Source: Lumbricus terrestris (taxonomy: Eukaryota > Annelida > Clitellata > Crassiclitellata > Lumbricidae). Taken from it: 64,000 nucleotides of DNA. A model generated the notes under the pieces. That model was not told the DNA's origin, did not search any database, and saw nothing but the letters and a program-made list of their open reading frames with translations. This document shows positions 52,588 to 63,884 of the stretch, piece by piece. The stretch spans positions 5,986,166 through 6,050,165 of the forward strand of contig OX457047.1 in the NCBI GenBank assembly GCA_949752735.1, read 5' to 3'. The position numbers were made by a program, and so were the translations under genes. The stretch's first letter is position 1; every line of letters starts with the position of its first letter.

Positions 52588-53805
52588 ATCATTGGCCAGT
52601 AGAGATACGCTTTGGGGGTAATGTTCAAAGCAAAGGAAATGGACATTTATTTGAAAGAAAAAACGAGCGACATGTGGATTATGTAACGTCCAAAACAAAC
52701 GATTCAAAGGTGTCATTGGCCAGTAGAGATACGCTTTGGGGGTAATGTTCAAAGCAAAGGAAATGGACATTTATTTGAAAGAAAAAACGAGCGACATGTG
52801 GATTATGTAACGTCCAAAACAAACGATTCAAAGGTGTCATTGGCCAGTAGAGATACGCTTTGGGGGTAATGTTCAAAGCAAAGGAAATGGACATTTATTT
52901 GAAAGAAAAAACGAGCGACATGTGGATTATGTAACGTCCAAAACAAACGATTCAAAGGTGTCATTGGCCAGTAGAGATACGCTTTGGGGGTAATGTTCAA
53001 AGCAAAGGAAATGGACATTTATTTGAAAGAAAAAACGAGCGACATGTGGATTATGTAACGTCCAAAACAAACGATTCAAAGGTGTCATTGGCCAGTAGAG
53101 ATACGCTTTGGGGGTAATGTTCAAAGCAAAGGAAATGGACATTTATTTGAAAGAAAAAAACGAGCGACATGTGGATTATGTAACGTCCAAAACAAACGAT
53201 TCAAAGGTGTCATTGGCCAGTAGAGATACGGTTTGGGGGTAATGTTCAAAGCAAAGGAAATGGACATTTATTTGAAAGAAAAAACGAGCGACATGTGGAT
53301 TATGTAACGTCCAAAACAAATGATTCAAAGGTGTCATTGGCCAGTAGAGATACGGTTTGGGGGTAATGTTCAAAGCAAAGGAAATGGACATTTATTTGAA
53401 AGAAAAAACGAGCGACATGTGGATTATGTAACGTCCAAAACAAACGATTCAAAGGTGTCATTGGCCAGTAGAGATACGCTTTGGGGGTAATGTTCAAAGC
53501 AAAGGAAATGGATATTTATTTGAAAGAAAAAACGAGCGACATGTGTATTATGTAACGTCCGAAACAAACGATTCAAAGGTGTCATTGGCCAGTAGAGATA
53601 CGGTTTGGGGGTAATGTTCAAAGCAAAGGAAATGGACATTTATTTGAAAGAAAAAACGAGCGACATGTGGATTATGTAACGTCCGAAACAAACGATTCAA
53701 AGGTGTCGCTCATAAGGACCATTAGCAAGCAAAGCTAACTACTAGAGATACGGTTTGGGGCAATGTTCAAAACAAAGGAAATGGACATTTATCTGAGAAA
53801 TAAAA
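52588..53805 (+). repeat. 124-bp satellite containing TATA/AGGTGTC pairs
   Basis: Nine near-identical 124-bp steps (one is 125), with partial units at both ends. Each has TATGTAACG then, 28 bp later, CAAAGGTGTCATTGG. AGGTGTC starts at 52708, 52832, 52956, 53080, 53205, 53329, 53453, 53577 and 53701. Units also contain GGGGGTAATG and ACATTTATTTGAAAG. Repeated 71-codon minus-strand frames are shadows of the repeat. The last partial unit (53735-53805) is diverged. Confidence 0.93.
52680..53707 (+). promoter_or_regulatory. Array of nine TATGTAA + AGGTGTC pairs
   Basis: In the unit examined in full (TATGTAA at 52680, AGGTGTC at 52708) the spacing is 28 bp; the repeat keeps it in the others. If the pair is a promoter, the satellite is a tandem array of nine identical short transcription units. 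Confidence 0.5.
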
Positions 53806-54254
53806 CACACTCCGAAATGGCTTCTTTCAATTTCTCTTCATCTGAGGGATTCGATTATTAGAGAAACTGTATTTCATGACACCGGTCAAAGGCAAGACAT
53901 GTACCATAAACTACAATCTTTTCAAGCAAAGGCTGATCGAAGACCAGCTAATTCGGCAATAGAAGTTGTTAGACCTAAGCTACTTGGAGTTTTAGACGTC
54001 TCTAGAACCAATCTGACAAGGCGCAGCGCTCGTGAATAAGTCAATAGATGTTTTGCAAAATATTTCCCTAAATTGTATGCTTAGAATGTAGTTTCTGGAT
54101 AGATAAGAAATCACAACACCTTAATTATTGCGTCAGATTAGTTTTAAACACCATTTTTAATCTTTTCAAGTTTCTTATAATAAGCGCGTGGCTTCTTCGA
54201 AGTATTTCTTCGAAGTTCTGAAACAGAAAGAAAAAGGTCTTCTCCTTATTGCTC
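53806..54254. other. Unannotated DNA
   Basis: No gene recognised; contains the pair at 54148. Confidence 0.5.
54148..54183 (-). promoter_or_regulatory. TATA + TGGTGTT pair
   Basis: Minus strand: TTATTATAAG then TTAAAAATGGTGTTTAA, spacing about 28-30 bp. The right half is TGGTGT, so it is a variant. Confidence 0.4.
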
Positions 54255-54338
54255 TTAAGTGCTGTAATATGCCGAGCAAATTTCTGTCCAGGGTAACGGC
54301 CTCTGTTGTCATAGACCCTGGTCAAATCGGATCCATCG
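54255..54338 (-). repeat. Short dispersed repeat, near complete
   Basis: TGCTGTAATATGCCGAGC, AAATTTCTGTCCAGGGTAAC, GGCCTCTGTTGTCATAGACC, CTGGTCAAATCGGATCCATC. Confidence 0.85.
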
Positions 54339-54429
54339 AAGTTCTCGAGTAAACCAGTTAATCTTATTATTATTCGGAGTTTAACGTCGTCCTATGACAT
54401 CAATGAATCTAGTCAATCAGTAATCGGGT

Positions 54430-54940
54430 GTGAGTGTATTGTCTGTGTGCATGTGTTTGTGTGGCGGTCTTTCTTTCTCGGTCTGCTCGTACTTCTCTAT
54501 ATGTCTGTGCATGTCTACAAATCTCTCTGTATATCTTGATGTCTATGTTTCTTTGGACACAAATGCCTGACTACATTTCTATCGCTTGTCGTATGTCTGT
54601 ATATCTATCAGATTCTATCTGATGGTCTGTGAATATGTCTGGCTGTATGTCTACCTTTCTCTTTGTATCTCTGTTTATCCATCTGTCTATGCGTCTGTCT
54701 GCCAGTTAATTAATCAGTGAGTCAGCAAGTCAGTCAATAAGTAAGTCAATCAGTCAGTAATTAATAAATTTTAGTTAGTCACTCAGTTAGTCAGTCAAAA
54801 ATTCTGTCAGTGAGTGCGCGTCATTCATGAAAAAATCAATAAATGAACGATCCAGTGAGTTTGTTGATCAACCCATCAGAAAGTGAGTCAATGAATCAGT
54901 CAGCTAATTCGGTCAATCGGTTTAGTGTTTCAATTCCAAT
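54430..54940. repeat. Degenerate TGTCTG and AGTC/AATC low-complexity DNA
   Basis: First half is rich in ATGTCTGT/CTCTGTAT words; second half in GTCAGTCAATAAGTC-type tetranucleotides. Confidence 0.75.
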
Positions 54941-55128
54941 ATGATAATTATCGATGTCTGAAAGCGATGCTTATAAACGGGAGGCTGGAGGTTGCTGCTG
55001 AGCTGAATAGCAAAGACTAGGAATCATTGCAACGACGGAATTCAACCAACACAACATACACACAGCTTCCAGACGCTGAAGGAAGGAAACACCATCTCTC
55101 TCTTTCTATGTGGTAAACGTATGTCTTA

Positions 55129-55164
55129 GACACCTTTTCCGCTTTATTTTTTCAGCAATAAATA
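55129..55164 (-). promoter_or_regulatory. TATA-like + AGGTGTC pair
   Basis: Minus strand: TATTTATTGC then AAAAGGTGTCTAAG, spacing 29 bp (AGGTGTC starts at 55135). Confidence 0.55.
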
Positions 55165-55297
55165 CGTGGAACGTTCAAAACAAGCATTATTTGCCTGTGC
55201 TAGATTGACTGTTGTGACTGAGGATTGCTACTTGATCCTTTGTCTCAAAACGATGCTATAGGAGAAGATGCAAGTGAATAGAAAGCAAAGTCTAATC

Positions 55298-56902
55298 CAG
55301 TGTCTCGCTAACTTTTTTAACTCCCGGCACACACAGCAGATAAATTTTGTATCGCGGCACACCAATTAAAATTTATTACAATTGCAAAGCCAACGGCAAT
55401 AATTACAGTTTGTCATATTTTTAGCTTGTCATTTTAGTCTAGCAATAGCGAAACTAGAGCACATTTTTCATTGAATAATCATCACTAATGCGACGAATGA
55501 GCTTGTTTACGAGAGCATATTAACTCAAGACGCGGTTCGATAGCTGACAAGCAGACACGCATTTCATCATCCACCATCTGTAGTCGCTCTCGTTTTTTCG
55601 ATTTCATTTCTGTTAGAACAGAAAATCCATCTTCGCAGAGGTCAGACGATCCAAACGGCAGCAAACACTTGATTACTTTCGTGCTCAAGTCTGGATATTG
55701 GCTAAGAATTGAGATCCAAAAGGCTGACAACTCTTGATCAGCGAAAGAGCCTCTGTGAACCAGATCGTTCTTAAGATCGATGAGACTCTCTTCTTCAGCC
55801 ATCGTTAGACCGGTACATTCGTGATTTACGAATGGATTGATGACCCATTCATACTCTTTTGTCTCCAGTGAAGGAAAGTATTTGGCGAATGCTAACGCGA
55901 GATTTTCCAGCGTCTCTCTATTTTTTCCAATTAGCATGCTCTTGTGTGGAGAAGCATCGATACCTGGGAAACAGTCAAGGTGTGAATTGCTTGTATTCTT
56001 AATCCACAGTTGTAACTTTTCGCTGAATGCCTTAAGTTTCCTGTGATTGTGATTATGTTTTCTTTTGCGCCTTGAAGACTCAAATTTAAGGTGTTCAACC
56101 TTTCGAAAAGGTCGTTGAGGAATGTCACTTCAAGCCACAAAATTTCGTCGTGAAGAAATTCAAAACCAGAAGTCACAGTATCAGTAATAAAGGAAACAAT
56201 TTGAGTTCGCGGAAGAGAACACGTGCGAGCACTTTTCCTTTCGAAAGCCACCGTACGTCTGTATGATATAGCAGACACTTGTGATCTGAATCCATTGCCT
56301 CGCATAAGCTAGCAAAAAGTCTGGATCGTAATGGATTTGACTTGACGTAATTAACGACTTTGATGATTTCACTCATTGTTTTTGCAAGCTGTTCTGGCAG
56401 AGCTTTAGACACCAAAACTTCCCGATGAATCATGCAATGCACAATCTTCACATGCGGATTACGATTCAAAACATGCGCTGCAAATCCTTTTTTTAATATT
56501 TCAGTAATGATAAATAAAAACGTAGAAGAATATACCTGAATCACTTACACCGTTAGAGATGTGCTGGTATTTCTGTAATAATGGCGTCGACAGAACGAGT
56601 TAACTATGTAGTCTTTGTTTGTATCTCCATAATAATGACGTCGAGAAGAGTAAATAACATAGAGTAGAATCAGTAGAGTCACTAGAGTTTTTACTTTGAT
56701 CACTTGACATCGAATAACTGAAAAGAAACTATTCTTAAACATAAAAACATTGGGAAGCCGAAAATTGTATTTATCATATTTATGAAATAATTTCTTCTAA
56801 AGTCAATTAAAAGACTACAAATTTTAGGTTTCTCTCGCGGCACACCTGAAATCTCACGCGGCACACTAGTGTGCCGCGGCACACAGTTTGCGATACATTA
56901 GA
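55298..56902 (-). pseudogene. hAT element with ZBED5-like transposase remnant
   Basis: Termini CAGTGTCTCGCTAAC at the plus-strand left and a decayed GCGATACATTA at the right. Flanks GTCTAATC and CTCTAATC agree at 7 of 8. Minus-strand frames encode, in order, the catalytic-core segment with VKIVHCMIHREVLVSKAL and LLYHTDVRWLSKGKVLARV, then (other frame) FLHDEILWLEVTFLNDLFER, then (third frame) a 150-aa C-terminus with ELSAFWISILSQYP and LLPFGSSDLCEDGFSVLTEM, the hAT dimerisation region. This arrangement is typical of the ZBED5/SCAND3-like hAT group. The N-terminal BED finger and first catalytic part are absent and there are two frame breaks, so it is inactive. Confidence 0.85.
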
Positions 56903-57608
56903 CTCTAATCACTCATTTGCATCAGTCGAACAATTTACCCATTTCGTTTACGATAATTGCTTAGTCTATGCACGCGTGAAATTCAAATCTATGAAATAAT
57001 AGACGTTTGTGGTCAATGTCAAACACACTTTTGGACACGCTTTCATTCGTGTCTCTACAGCATGGCCAATTGGACATTTGTCGTTTTAGTGTCATGGAAT
57101 TTACTGATTTCTTGTAGGGTTACAATTCCAGACATTTTCACCACTAATCGTCTAATGATGATATGGGATACTATTAAGTCAATTATGCCAAAGTTATATA
57201 TAGAGACCGATTTGCTGCCAGTTACGCATGAGTTTACATAAAGTATGCCTTTTCCTTTTGTTCCCATGTTTCATTTAATAAATTGTTATGACGTTGTTAT
57301 CCACAGCCTTTAGTATTTACTTCTCACACAAAAGTAAGGTGTGCAAAATATAATTATGTAAGTCGGCCGTTCCCTATTTTATCATTGGTCATTGGACCAT
57401 TCTCCATTGGTCAACGAAGTTGTTCTCAAATTGTCAGTAGAAAGCTTGTGCGATACAGACACGTTAAAATGTGTGTCTAAAGATTGTGCAAATGTGTCTA
57501 CAAATAGCTTGGGATTGTTGTTGTAGATTGCTGTCGTGAATTAATATAACAGTCCAGCTGTGCATTACGATAGACGCATCAATGACGCCGGAAACGCCTT
57601 TAATAACA
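56903..57608. other. Spacer between the two hAT copies
   Basis: About 0.7 kb of AT-rich DNA. An AAGGTGTGC at 57336 has only a TAGTATTTAC upstream. Nothing else recognised. Confidence 0.5.
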
Positions 57609-59256
57609 GACACCCTTAAAACGACTAAACCAGTGTATCGCAAACTGTGTGCCGCGGCACACTAGTGTGCCGCGTGAGATTTCAGGTGTGCCGCGAGAGA
57701 AACCTAAAATTTGTAGTCTTTTAATTGACTTTAGAAGAAATTATTTCATAAATATGATAAATACAATTTTCGGCTTCCCAATGTTTTTATGTTTAAGAAT
57801 AGTTTCTTCTCAGTTATTCGATGTCAAGTGATCAAAGTAAAAACTCTAGTGACTCTACTGATTCTACTCTATGTTATTTACTCTTCTCGACGTCATTATT
57901 ATGGAGATACAAACAAAGACTACATAGTTAACTCGTTCTGTCGACGCCATTATTAAAGAAATACCAGCACATCTCTAACGGTGTAAGTGATTCAGGTATA
58001 TTCTTCTACGTTTTTATTTATCATTACTGAAATATTAAAAAAAGGATTTGCAGCGCATGTTTTGAATCGTAATCCGCATGTGAAGATTGTGCATTGCATG
58101 ATTCATCGGGAAGTTTTGGTGTCTAAAGCTCTGCCAGAACAGCTTGCAAAAACAATGAGTGAAATCATCAAAGTCGTTAATTACGTCAAGTCAAATCCAT
58201 TACGATCCAGACTTTTTGCTAGCTTATGCGAGGCAATGGATTCAGATCACAAGTGTCTGCTATATCATACAGACGTACGGTGGCTTTCGAAAGGAAAAGT
58301 GCTCGCACGTGTTCTCTTCCGCGAACTGAAATTGTTTCCTTTATTACTGATACTGTGACTTCTGGTTTTGAATTTCTTCACGACGAAATTTTGTGGCTTG
58401 AAGTGACATTCCTCAACGACCTTTTCGAAAGGTTGAACACCTTAAATTTGAGTCTTCAAGGCGCAAAAGAAAACATAATCACAATCACAGGAAACTTAAG
58501 GCATTCAGCGAAAAGTTACAACTGTGGATTAAGAATACAAGCAATTCACACCTTGACTGTTTCCCAGGTATCGATGCTTCTCCACACAAGAGCATGCTAA
58601 TTGGAAAAAATAGAGAGACGCTGGAAAATCTCGCGTTAGCATTCGCCAAATACTTTCCTTCACTGGAGACAAAAGAGTATGAATGGGTCATCAATCCATT
58701 CGTAAATCACGAATGTACCGGTCTAACGATGGCTGAAGAAGAGAGTCTCATCGATCTTAAGAACGATCTGGTTCACAGAGGCTCTTTCGCTGATCAAGAG
58801 TTGTCAGCCTTTTGGATCTCAATTCTTAGCCAATATCCAGACTTGAGCACGAAAGTAATCAAGTGTTTGCTGCCGTTTGGATCGTCTGACCTCTGCGAAG
58901 ATGGATTTTCTGTTCTAACAGAAATGAAATCGAAAAAACGAGAGCGACTACAGATGGTGGATGATGAAATGCGTGTCTGCTTGTCAGCTATCGAACCGCG
59001 TCTTGAGTTAATATGCTCTCGTAAACAAGCTCATTCGTCGCATTAGTGATGATTATTCAATGAAAAATGTGCTCTAGTTTCGCTATTGCTAGACTAAAAT
59101 GACAAGCTAAAAATATGACAAACTGTAATTATTGCCGTTGGCTTTGCAATTGTAATAAATTTTAATTGGTGTGCCGCGATACAAAATTTATCTGCTGTGT
59201 GTGCCGGGAGTTAAAAAAGTTAGCGAGACACTGGACTAAACACAGTTCATATATAT
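57609..59256 (-). promoter_or_regulatory. TATA + GGGTGTC pair split by a hAT insertion
   Basis: Minus-strand AAGGGTGTCTG lies at 57609-57617 and TATATATG at about 59248-59255. The hAT at 57631-59233 lies between. Removing it and one TSD puts the two halves 29 bp apart, the usual spacing. Confidence 0.6.
57631..59233 (+). pseudogene. hAT element, opposite-strand twin, perfect TSD
   Basis: CAGTGTATCGCAAACTGTGTG to GTTAGCGAGACACTG, with GACTAAAC at 57623-57630 and 59234-59241. Transposase remnants are at 57987-58358, 58226-58600 and 58594-59046, in three frames, with the same breaks as in the 55298 copy. Nearly identical to that copy; one amino-acid change seen is Q to E in the QIVSF segment. 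Shared frameshifts mean both derive from an already defective element mobilised in trans. Confidence 0.88.
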
Positions 59257-59524
59257 TTTCAACTTCGCTCTTACCTTGGAAAATCAAACATTCACTGGTA
59301 AATCCGATGTCTTCATTCCACATTCGTCATTTTCGTTATCTGCGTGTGCTTACAGCAGTCCGTGTCTATAAATTATGTCAGGCAGTGCCAGTCCAAAGCC
59401 GGGAACAAAATAAGGTATCAGGCTAATGTTCAATGGTAATGTTATCTTACCACTGGCTCGCTTGACTGAAAGAAATGCTGCCGCCGCAACAACTCTAATT
59501 ATTATCATTGCGCATAATAATTAC

Positions 59525-59608
59525 TCTGGGCTGGGAGTGATCGTCTGTAGGATTCTTGAAGTGGCATTATATAATATATAAGTCCTTAGTATGAATGAAT
59601 GAATAAAT
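59525..59608 (+). mobile_element. Diverged LINE tail with (GAAT)n
   Basis: GGCTGGGAGTGATCGTCTG, GATTCTTGAAGTGGCATTAT and ATGAATGAATGAATAAATT resemble the CR1/L2-like 3' end. Confidence 0.55.
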
Positions 59609-59609
59609 T

Positions 59610-60945
59610 AATGTATCATTGTATAGTCACCATGAACGTCTCTTTCTTACTCGCATCAAGAAACATATCACTTCCTCTCCCAACTTCAGTCCTTTTCAGT
59701 CAGCTTATCGTGAAGGCTATTCCACTGAGATTGCCCTTACATCCACGCTGGGTAACATCTTTTCGTCTATAATGACAATGGAAAGGCCTGCCTTTCTGTA
59801 TGTCTTGACCTCAGCGCAGCTTTCGATACCGTAGACCATCAATTACTTCTTTCTAGACTCACGAAAAGTTTCGGTGTCTCTGGTACTGCTTTAAACTGGT
59901 TAGCATCTTGCCTGGGTAACAGGAATCAGCAGGTGGGCATCGGTACCACTCGGTCTGAACCCACTGTTTGCACTGCTGGAGTTCCACAGTGATCTGTCCT
60001 TGGTCCTCTATTATTCACCGTCTTTACCTCCCCAATTAATCGCATAGCTAATCATTTTGGTGTCCAATTACAGCAGTACGCGGACGACACTCAGCTCTAT
60101 ATTGCTCTGTCACACACTGATCAGTCCGGTAAACTTAAACTTGAGGAGTGCCTGTCATCTTTATATGCCTGGTTCTGTTTTAATGGTTTGGCTATAAACC
60201 CAAACAAGTCTGAGGCAATTTTGTTCGGGTCACGACAACGCTTGCGTTCTTTTCCTTCACTTTCCAGCATCGACCTCGCAGGCTCCGCAGTACCGTTATC
60301 AGATTCTGTTAAAACTCTCGGGGTTACCCTGGACAGTATGCTTACTTTTCGGATGCATGTAACTAACCTTTGTAGATCTTGCTTTTATCACATCAGGGCA
60401 ATTATACGTCACATTAGGTCGGCTCTGACTAAGGATATGTCGAAGACTTTAGCTTGCGCCCTTGTCTCCTCTCGCCTTGATTATGCTAATGCGATTTTTG
60501 TTGGCATTTCAGACTATGAGCTACATAGGCTGCAACGCATCCAAAATTCTTTAGCTCGGGTTGTGCTGCGTGTCCCACTACGATCAAGTTCCTCAGTTTT
60601 ACTTCATCAGCTGCATTGGCTTCCTGTCGAGTTTAGGATTAAATTTAAATTGGCCTGTTTAACCTACAAATCCCTCTCTACCGGAACACCTCCCTACCTT
60701 CAGTCACTGCTTACTCCTTATATTCCTCCTCGTTGCCTCCGATCATCAAACATGGGTCTTTTAGTTGAGCCTCGATGCAGAACTGTTACGGGCTCGCGTG
60801 CATTCCATGCCTCTGCTCCCAAAGAATGGAATCTACTTCCACTCTCTCTTCGTTGCTCAAATTCACTCCCTACCTTCAAAAAACGGCTCAAAACTCACTA
60901 TTTCTCTTTGGCTTTCAAGCACATGGACCTTTAACTGCATCTTCC
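59610..60945 (+). pseudogene. CR1-like LINE RT, one stop and one frameshift
   Basis: First frame: NFSPFQSAYREGYSTEIALT (RT fingers). After a shift near 59800: LDLSAAFDTVDHQLLLSRL (first catalytic Asp), GVPQ-stop-SVLGPLLF, QQYADDTQLYIAL (YADD box), NPNKSEAILFGSRQRL, VKTLGVTLDSMLTF, RIQNSLARVVLRVP, HWLPVEFRIKFKL, and SRAFHASAPKEWNLLPLSLR at the C-terminus. The TGA at 59990-59992 replaces the invariant Gly of GVPQGSVLGP. Distinct from the 7870-9156 family: it has the RIQNSLAR block. No endonuclease upstream. Confidence 0.88.
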
Positions 60946-62261
60946 TCTGGCGGCTAACTATCCGCGCCTCAGATTCACACTTTGGTGTGACCTTGCGCGC
61001 GTAATAAATTTATGTAATAATAATAACAATAATAATGATCTAATGACGAAGCATCTTTCGATGGCGCTGAGCAACTTACTGTGAGTTTTTTGTTCAAATG
61101 AAGTAAGTCGCTAACACTACAAGGAACTGAAAATTTCCCCAGAAGTGATGGCGCTTAGTCAAAACAAAGTTGAAAGACAGGTATGAACAAAATCGCTTTG
61201 AAGTCAAGATCGGAGATGTTGGATAGTGTTTGTAATGAAAACAGCAAAAAGTTGAGAGGAGGGTGGGCATGTGATCAGATCGGATTTTTTCTAAACAGCG
61301 GTCTTCTTAGTAGGCCTACTAATTATTGAAGACCTTTGGTGGGTTCTTCGGATGGCGCAATTTGGGATAATTGTGTTACAACAAACACAGTCGTCGAGGG
61401 GTGTGGACAAATGCTCTGCGGCCCGGCGAATTTTAGGGGAGCCCGGGCCAGGCAAATGTACAATGTACACGCAGTCTAAGACTTTAGTATTGTTAAATAT
61501 AATATTACAGATATTTAGCTTCAATAAGTTTAAACTTCAAATTAACAGCCGAATAAAAGCATTATCGCCTATTTAATCGATAATATAAAATCGTAATTCA
61601 TGCTGGCAGCTTTTCAGTTAAATCAAATTCTGTTTCTAAGCATTTTTTCTAAGCATTTTTTCTCATAAAGACATCCGATAGTTTAGGACTGGTGCCCCTC
61701 ACTCTTCTGTCAATGTAGGCCCCTACTAGGAATTTCTATCGTCAGCCCACCCAGTGAATTAGGAATATATTGACGTCCATAGGAAACAATTGCGATCAGT
61801 TCTCAACCGCAAATGGCGACGCATTTCTTGTGATCGGATAGATTCAGAGTTTAACGACAGTTTATAACAAGAATCGACGTTGTCGTCGACAGAATTTCAG
61901 AGTTTCTCATTAATTGCCCATGTGTAATGCGTTAATTGGACAAAATTCCAAGGATCGTCTACGGTCAAATTCAGCCACTGGTAGCCGTATTTCGCAAACA
62001 CTGGCCAAGTTGATGGCGTCGTTAGATACCTTTTTAATGTGGTCGACCGACTCTATATAAGCGTCCGAAATATTTAAGACAATGCACCACTGGGCCGCTG
62101 CCAAGGGGTAAAACCCTGTAAGCCTGTATAGTGGGAGGTCAATGCCGAGGTACATCGTGCCCGTAAACCTAATAAAACAAAAACAAAAATAAAACTAGAA
62201 TAATATCATTAGCTCAATCGTCGATTGACCAAATGATAATATACTGTAATATTTTCACACT
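60946..62261. other. Mostly unannotated DNA
   Basis: A short AATAATAAT run follows the LINE (its probable tail, about 61015-61038). A weak open frame near 61352-61576 has no recognised domain. The pair at 62025 is listed separately. Confidence 0.5.
62025..62060 (-). promoter_or_regulatory. TATA + AGGTATC pair
   Basis: Minus strand: CTTATATAGAG then TTAAAAAGGTATCTAAC, spacing 28 bp (AGGTATC starts at 62031). It has the same G-to-A change as the pair at 3342. Confidence 0.6.
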
Positions 62262-63281
62262 AGCTGGGGTACCCGGCGTTGCCCGGGAAATATAGGATTC
62301 GACCCGCTGCAGTCACAACCCCACCACACCACACCACACCACACCCACGCTTCCACCCCACCACAACCCATCCACCCCAAAACACCCCACCACACTCCGA
62401 AATCCGACGGTACGCCACCCGTGAAATTTTCACTCCCAGCCCTACCCGCCAGACCTCCTCACCCACCCACCCCACCCCCACCACACTCCGACCTTCACCG
62501 GAACGCCACCCGTGAAATTTGGGTTTTCTTGAAAATTCCCACCCCTACCCAAGGCCGTAGCCAGGATTTGATTTGGGGGGGGTGTTTCTTCAGTTTCCTG
62601 TCCGAAAAATTGATGACTTTTTGTTAGTCATCCGGCCGAATCTTTAGAAAATGTCACCAATTTCCCGTCCGAAAAAAGGATGACCTTTTTTAATCATCCG
62701 GTCGTTTTTTCACAGAGGTGAATATACGCTGTATACGCGCGTATACCATTGATTACAGCCCTGCTTTCTTATCATTTTTTGGCCTAATTTCATGTTTTTT
62801 CCATTATGTGCTAGTAAATGCATTCTATTATGTTACAGTTTTCATAATGGGGGGGGGGGTGTTTTTCATAGTTTTATTTCATGGTTTTTGCATCATGTGT
62901 TAGTAAATGCAGTATATTATTTTTACATTTTCCATTTCGGGGGTGTTCAAACACCCAAAACACCCCCTAGCTACGGCCTTCCCATTCCACACCCTACCCC
63001 ACCCCACCACACTCCGACTTCCCTCACCCCATCTCACCCCTACACACACCAAGGGTCGAGATGTATGTTAGGTGGAGGCGAGGTGTCCCGTGTAAAAATC
63101 TGTCTAGCTGTAACGTTTCAGGTGAATAAGTGTGAAAAATATGCATTGCAACGGCTGAAAAAGTAGCAAAAATGAGGGGTTTTGCCCCCACCCTGGCCCA
63201 TAGTGATTTTTGGATCGCGATCCCCCTATGTCGGGTCGAATTCTAAATTTCCCGCGCAACGCCAGGTACCCCAGCTAGTAT
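62262..63281. mobile_element. TIR element CTAGCTGGGGTACC...
   Basis: CTAGCTGGGGTACCCGGCGT then TGCCCGGG at the left is mirrored by CCCGCGCAACGCCAGGTACC then CCAGCTAG at the right. Interior is C-rich (ACCACACC, CACCCCACC) and has CGCCACCCGTGAAATTT twice. A second TIR element lies inside. Confidence 0.75.
62545..62988. mobile_element. Nested TIR element AAGGCCGTAGCCAGG...
   Basis: AAGGCCGTAGCCAGGATTTG at about 62550 and CCCCTAGCTACGGCCTT at about 62980 are inverted. The interior has GTCCGAAAAATTGATGAC and TTAGTCATCCGGCCG words related to the family at 40438, and GGGGGG runs. TSD not resolved. Confidence 0.65.
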
Positions 63282-63880
63282 AATATATAAGATATATAAT
63301 TGAAAAAAACAAAGATAATGATTTTGTTATTTTCGCTGGTTTCAATTCTATCGCATCAGCTCAGATACTTGCACACCTTTAAAACATTGTATTTTTCTCA
63401 AATATATGTTTGAAATTTTCACTGAATCGATGTATTTTATTAAACCACAGCGGTATGATAATGTTACATCAATCATGGCTCTAGTATAACAATAAGATGC
63501 GATTCATCACAGAATATTGAAACAGTCGCCACAACTGCCATACTCTTAAGCATCACGTGGAAACTACTATCGCAAAAAATTGATGAACGACATTTCCTTC
63601 GATCTCCCGTAATATAATTGTACAATGTCATGTATGACTGATGTTGCATGGCAATCTGGGCACGGCTGGCAAAAGGGAATTTTGGCGGAAGTAGGAATCA
63701 ACGCCACTTAACACTGCAATGGAAGTTAGGCTAACTGGCGACCAGACTTGGACTGTCATCACCATCATTCGTCTGACATGCATACATATAAGATTGTTTG
63801 GGCAAGGATCACTTGCACTCTTCATGAAAAATAATATTGCGACTGATGTATAGTTTTTCGTGTGTAAAGTTTGCACCATG
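63282..63880. other. Unannotated DNA
   Basis: No gene recognised; contains the pair at 63372. Confidence 0.5.
63372..63408 (-). promoter_or_regulatory. TATA + AGGTGTG pair
   Basis: Minus strand: CATATATTTG then GTTTTAAAGGTGTGCAAG, spacing 28 bp (AGGTGTG starts at 63378). Confidence 0.55.
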
Positions 63881-63884
63881 CTCT

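Noticed and set aside
52477..53639. Repeated 65-97 aa minus-strand frames (MSISFALNITPK...)
   Set aside because: Identical shadows of the 124-bp satellite; the frame wraps around the repeat and has no independent support.
52588..53805. CRISPR-like array
   Set aside because: Whole 124-bp units are tandemly identical with no unique spacers, and the sequence is animal nuclear DNA.
55298..59233. One large palindrome formed by inverted duplication
   Set aside because: Different flanking duplications at the two hAT copies indicate separate insertions.
61352..61576. Frame with SSRGVDKCSAARRILGEPGPG
   Set aside because: Looks weakly coding but no family was recognised and no flanking splice sites are convincing.
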